The notes under the pieces were generated by a model. The model was not told the DNA's origin, made no database searches, and saw only the letters and a list, made by a program, of their open reading frames with translations. Of a DNA stretch of 64,000 nt, positions 60,958-64,000 are shown piece by piece. How positions within the stretch are numbered: position 1 is the stretch's first letter; every line of letters begins with the position of its first letter. The translations under genes were made by a program, and so were the position numbers. Source of the stretch: Viscum album (lineage: Eukaryota; Streptophyta; Magnoliopsida; Santalales; Viscaceae); contig OY728121.1 of the NCBI GenBank assembly GCA_963277665.1, positions 1,649,926,062 through 1,649,990,061 on the forward strand, read 5' to 3'.

Positions 60958-63780
60958 AAATTTATATTCCATTTTAATATTTCGCATCGTATATTAATTG
61001 ATGGATTTAATAGGATCACTCTATAATTTATAAAAACATCTATTTTTGTTATTTACCTCCTCATGAGATTTAAATAGAATTTCATGACATTTTATGATAT
61101 ACTCAAATTTAAGGAACTCTTTACTGGGATCTACATATCAAATATTGAGGTATTATTATATTTTATAGTGACAACTTCCTAGATATCTCTTTTTAAAAAT
61201 GTATTACCCACCTTCTAGAAAAAAATTGATCCACCCATCATACTTCTCCTAATTATGACGTCATCCTCCACACAAATTAAAATTTTTCCTAAATATTTTT
61301 CTGTTCAGAAACATTCCAATTCTAACCATGATCACTCTTCATGTGCATCCCATCAACAAATTATAATTTTTTATTACTCCCTTCCAAAAAGTAACCATTT
61401 TTCATAATAATTTCTCATTTTATACCTTTTTGTTTCCATTCCTATAATGGATTTTTATCAAAAAACTAATATAAATTCTTTACAATCCATTCAAAACCCA
61501 AATACATTTCCAAAATGAGACCAATTTTCAAATCCAAATATTTCATTTTATATTCCCTAATAAATATCCAATGAATATCATTTATCAAACAAATACAAAT
61601 AACTTAAATCTAATACATTAGTAAAAAATGATTCTTTATTATAAAACATTCACAATTTACCCATGATACAATGAGTTTATCAAAAAATAGAAAGAAAATT
61701 TCTCATAAATAAATAATATAATACCAAACCAACCATAAATGTTATATATCATTTCTATATCTCATGTATCGCTATTCATATATTCATTCCCAAACCTACC
61801 CATGAAACAATATATTTTCAATATACCCTCTCCAGGGTTCCCATCAGACATGATCTCTAATTATCATATCAACCAATTAACCTAGAATCCCATTCCTATA
61901 TCCATAAACATCACATGTGTATGATCTTGATGAAAATCCTAGACACATGAAATCAAAGATAATACCCAAAAATATTGATGACTATATTTCTTATCCAAAT
62001 CCACATTAATGATATCCCCTTTACAGAACAATAATTACCAAATGCATATAATTCCTTTCCACCCATTATAAGGCTATACTGAGATTATATTCCCATTAAA
62101 ACATTCACCATTAAGTAAAAAGATCATAAAAATATTGGGTTTAATTAATTAATATTTCTAGAAACATATATCATTTAAAATAAAATAATAATTTAGTTCT
62201 CATTGAACAACCAACCTCTCATTCCAAAATTATTTTCAGAAAATTATATTTTAGATTATTTTTCCAGGGAATGTTTTCTGAAATAACTTTTTCAAGTCAC
62301 ACATTGTCAAGAATATTTCATGTTAACCTACATGACATGTTTTATGAAAGAAGACAATTCATATTTCCACCCTTTACTTTATAAAAAAACAATAATATCA
62401 TAAATATCAAATTTTATTAAAAATAATTCAGTTGCAACAATAATAAGGAAAAAAGTACAGTGCAAAATCCTTTTATCTTTAACATTTAGTCTAAAATTTA
62501 TACATATTTACATGGATGTTGACTATACCATGTTTTTACACATCCTAAATATATTTATCTTGACAAAACATATAATTAAGAAAAGAAATAAGGGCATCAA
62601 CACTTTTTTATAGTCCATAAATTTAAAATCAAGAATAGTAATCGAGCAAGATTTCTACACGACCTATAGCGTTCCTCCATAAATGAAAGAGGTCGAAATC
62701 TAGTTCAAATTGTATATTCTATATAATATAAATACCATGAATCAATATCATTATCATGTAATTAATACAAAATTCTAGAACTGTTCACTAATCAAGACAT
62801 AATCTAATATTTTGGTAGAATTATAATGACCCCAAATAATGTAACACATTAATCATTAAAATTAAACAAATGATTTATATACACAATCTAAAAAACATAG
62901 GATTTCCAACTGCGGGTCCATCATATATATTTGAATAGTAAAAATAAATAAATAAATCTAGCTGCAATGTTGTGATCCCGATCCTCAACCCCACCATAAA
63001 ACCCACTCCCATACCTATTAGTACTCCATTATCAAGTCTTATCATTTGGCTCGTACCCAAACTCAAAACTGACACCTGAGGGTAATAAATCCAGTGTTGT
63101 GAGTATACATGGTATGAGTAGAAATCCCACTAGGCCACCTAAAACAAGTTAATAAAATATACCAATATGTTTATATTTATGTGACAAAATTTCTAATATA
63201 ATTACCAAAGATATAAAATTCATAATTGAATAAACAATTCATGAAATCTTATACCAACAAGAAAAACATAACGGATAGAGAAACCATCTTTATCCCAATT
63301 TTAGTGAATCAAATAAGCCATAAAAAACATCCCTATATCATTTTAATTTTATAAATAGTCCAACTAACAAACGATGTTGATCTGAATCATAGGGGAGTTT
63401 TAATGTATCGAATCCCTTAGGAAGTGAATCTAAATCATATGAATGGTACATCATAACCAATTACAAAGGAAAAAATTGTGTTATGAAAATGAAATTACAA
63501 AACCAATCCCATGGGAAGTGAATATTGGTATAACATAGAGTACCCCTTATAATGTGTTTATATATTATGGTAAGTGTGTAACTTATATAATCCTCTAGTA
63601 AGAAACCACAATTCATGGTACATAACTTAATCAACGTTCCCAAATATTGGATGGATTGAAAATTATAACAAGTATGAACATCAACATCCCAATCAAGACC
63701 ATTTTATCTGCACCCATTGGGAATAAAAATATGAAATCAATACTCATGCCTCTAATCCATCCCTTAATTATACCATAACA
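60958..63780. other. AT-rich DNA, possible minus-strand LTR
   Basis: No gene is recognisable. If the boundary at 63,780 is real, this is at least partly a minus-strand 3' LTR. 62,960-63,140 is less AT-rich than the rest. The 66- and 60-codon minus-strand frames at 62,875 and 63,461 show no known motif. Confidence 0.4.
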
Positions 63781-63791
63781 CCCCCTTCCCT
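63781..63791 (-). promoter_or_regulatory. possible minus-strand polypurine tract with LTR boundary
   Basis: On the minus strand AGGGAAGGGGG is followed directly by TGTTATGG, the form of a polypurine tract next to an LTR start. The internal region would lie to the right, mostly outside the window. Confidence 0.45.
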
Positions 63792-64000
63792 AAAAATAAA
63801 CGAAAATCTTAACTCCCAACTACTAATTGATAAGTATATGATGTATCACAACCTATGATTAACATTCCTCCTTTTAGTAACCATTATATCATAGGAACAA
63901 CTACCACACTAAATTACCATCCTAGGAAACATTCATTTATCTAAATATCATATTCTAGAAGATTTCTATACATATATCCCATAACACATAATTCCCAATC
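63792..64000. other. right edge, unassigned
   Basis: Short AT-rich stretch with no recognisable feature. It would be the 3' end of the internal region if the boundary at 63,780 is right. Confidence 0.3.

Noticed and set aside
1..64000. CRISPR array, phage or bacterial operon
   Set aside because: There are no regularly spaced identical short repeats, no long prokaryotic frames, and all legible proteins are plant LTR-retrotransposon domains.

Overview
This window looks like nuclear DNA from a plant, most likely seed-plant heterochromatin. It is very AT-rich and poor in CpG except for one island. Its recognisable content is Ty3/gypsy LTR retrotransposons of two plant lineages, Athila-like and Tekay/Del-like chromovirus, all broken by stops, frameshifts and deletions. 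I found no intact host gene, no complete tRNA or rRNA, no CRISPR array and no bacterial-style operon. Species cannot be named. Lineage calls come from reading translations by eye, without database searches or computed alignments.

Layout. (1) About 1-12,905: an old Athila-like element on the + strand. Its 5' LTR is cut by the window edge, its pol remnants (protease, reverse transcriptase, RNase H, integrase) lie at 4.6-7.95 kb, and its 3' LTR ends near 12.9 kb. (2) 12.9-16.9 kb: unassigned, with a possible minus-strand LTR boundary at 16,115. (3) About 16,883-20,783: a lone minus-strand LTR related to the element in (7). (4) 20.8-23.3 kb: AT-rich DNA with microsatellites. (5) 23,295 to about 33,732: a nearly full-length Tekay-like element with both LTRs, an initiator-Met primer site, pol with an unmutated FMDD box, and a polypurine tract. 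(6) 33.7-35.2 kb: the left flank of a broken reading frame. (7) 35,230-47,237: a minus-strand non-autonomous element of LARD type, with LTRs of about 4.9 kb, only about 2.25 kb of internal DNA, and a perfect TCCAT target-site duplication. (8) 47,243-48,137: the right half of the frame interrupted by (7). (9) 50,113 to about 54,420: the 3' part of a second Tekay-like element, 5'-truncated, whose LTR carries the only GC/CpG-rich block. (10) 58,701-60,957: a solo LTR with two internal tandem arrays. (11) 61-64 kb: AT-rich, with a possible minus-strand LTR/polypurine boundary at 63,780.

The parts are generations of insertions rather than cooperating genes. In the autonomous elements, gag-pol would have supplied enzymes, tRNA-primed sites (PBS) would have started minus-strand DNA synthesis, and polypurine tracts would have primed plus-strand synthesis. 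The LARD would have borrowed those enzymes. Many in-frame stops sit where family proteins have Gln or Arg, as expected from C-to-T decay of methylated DNA. The most notable result is that removing the LARD and one TSD copy rejoins a 124-codon open frame of unknown function.
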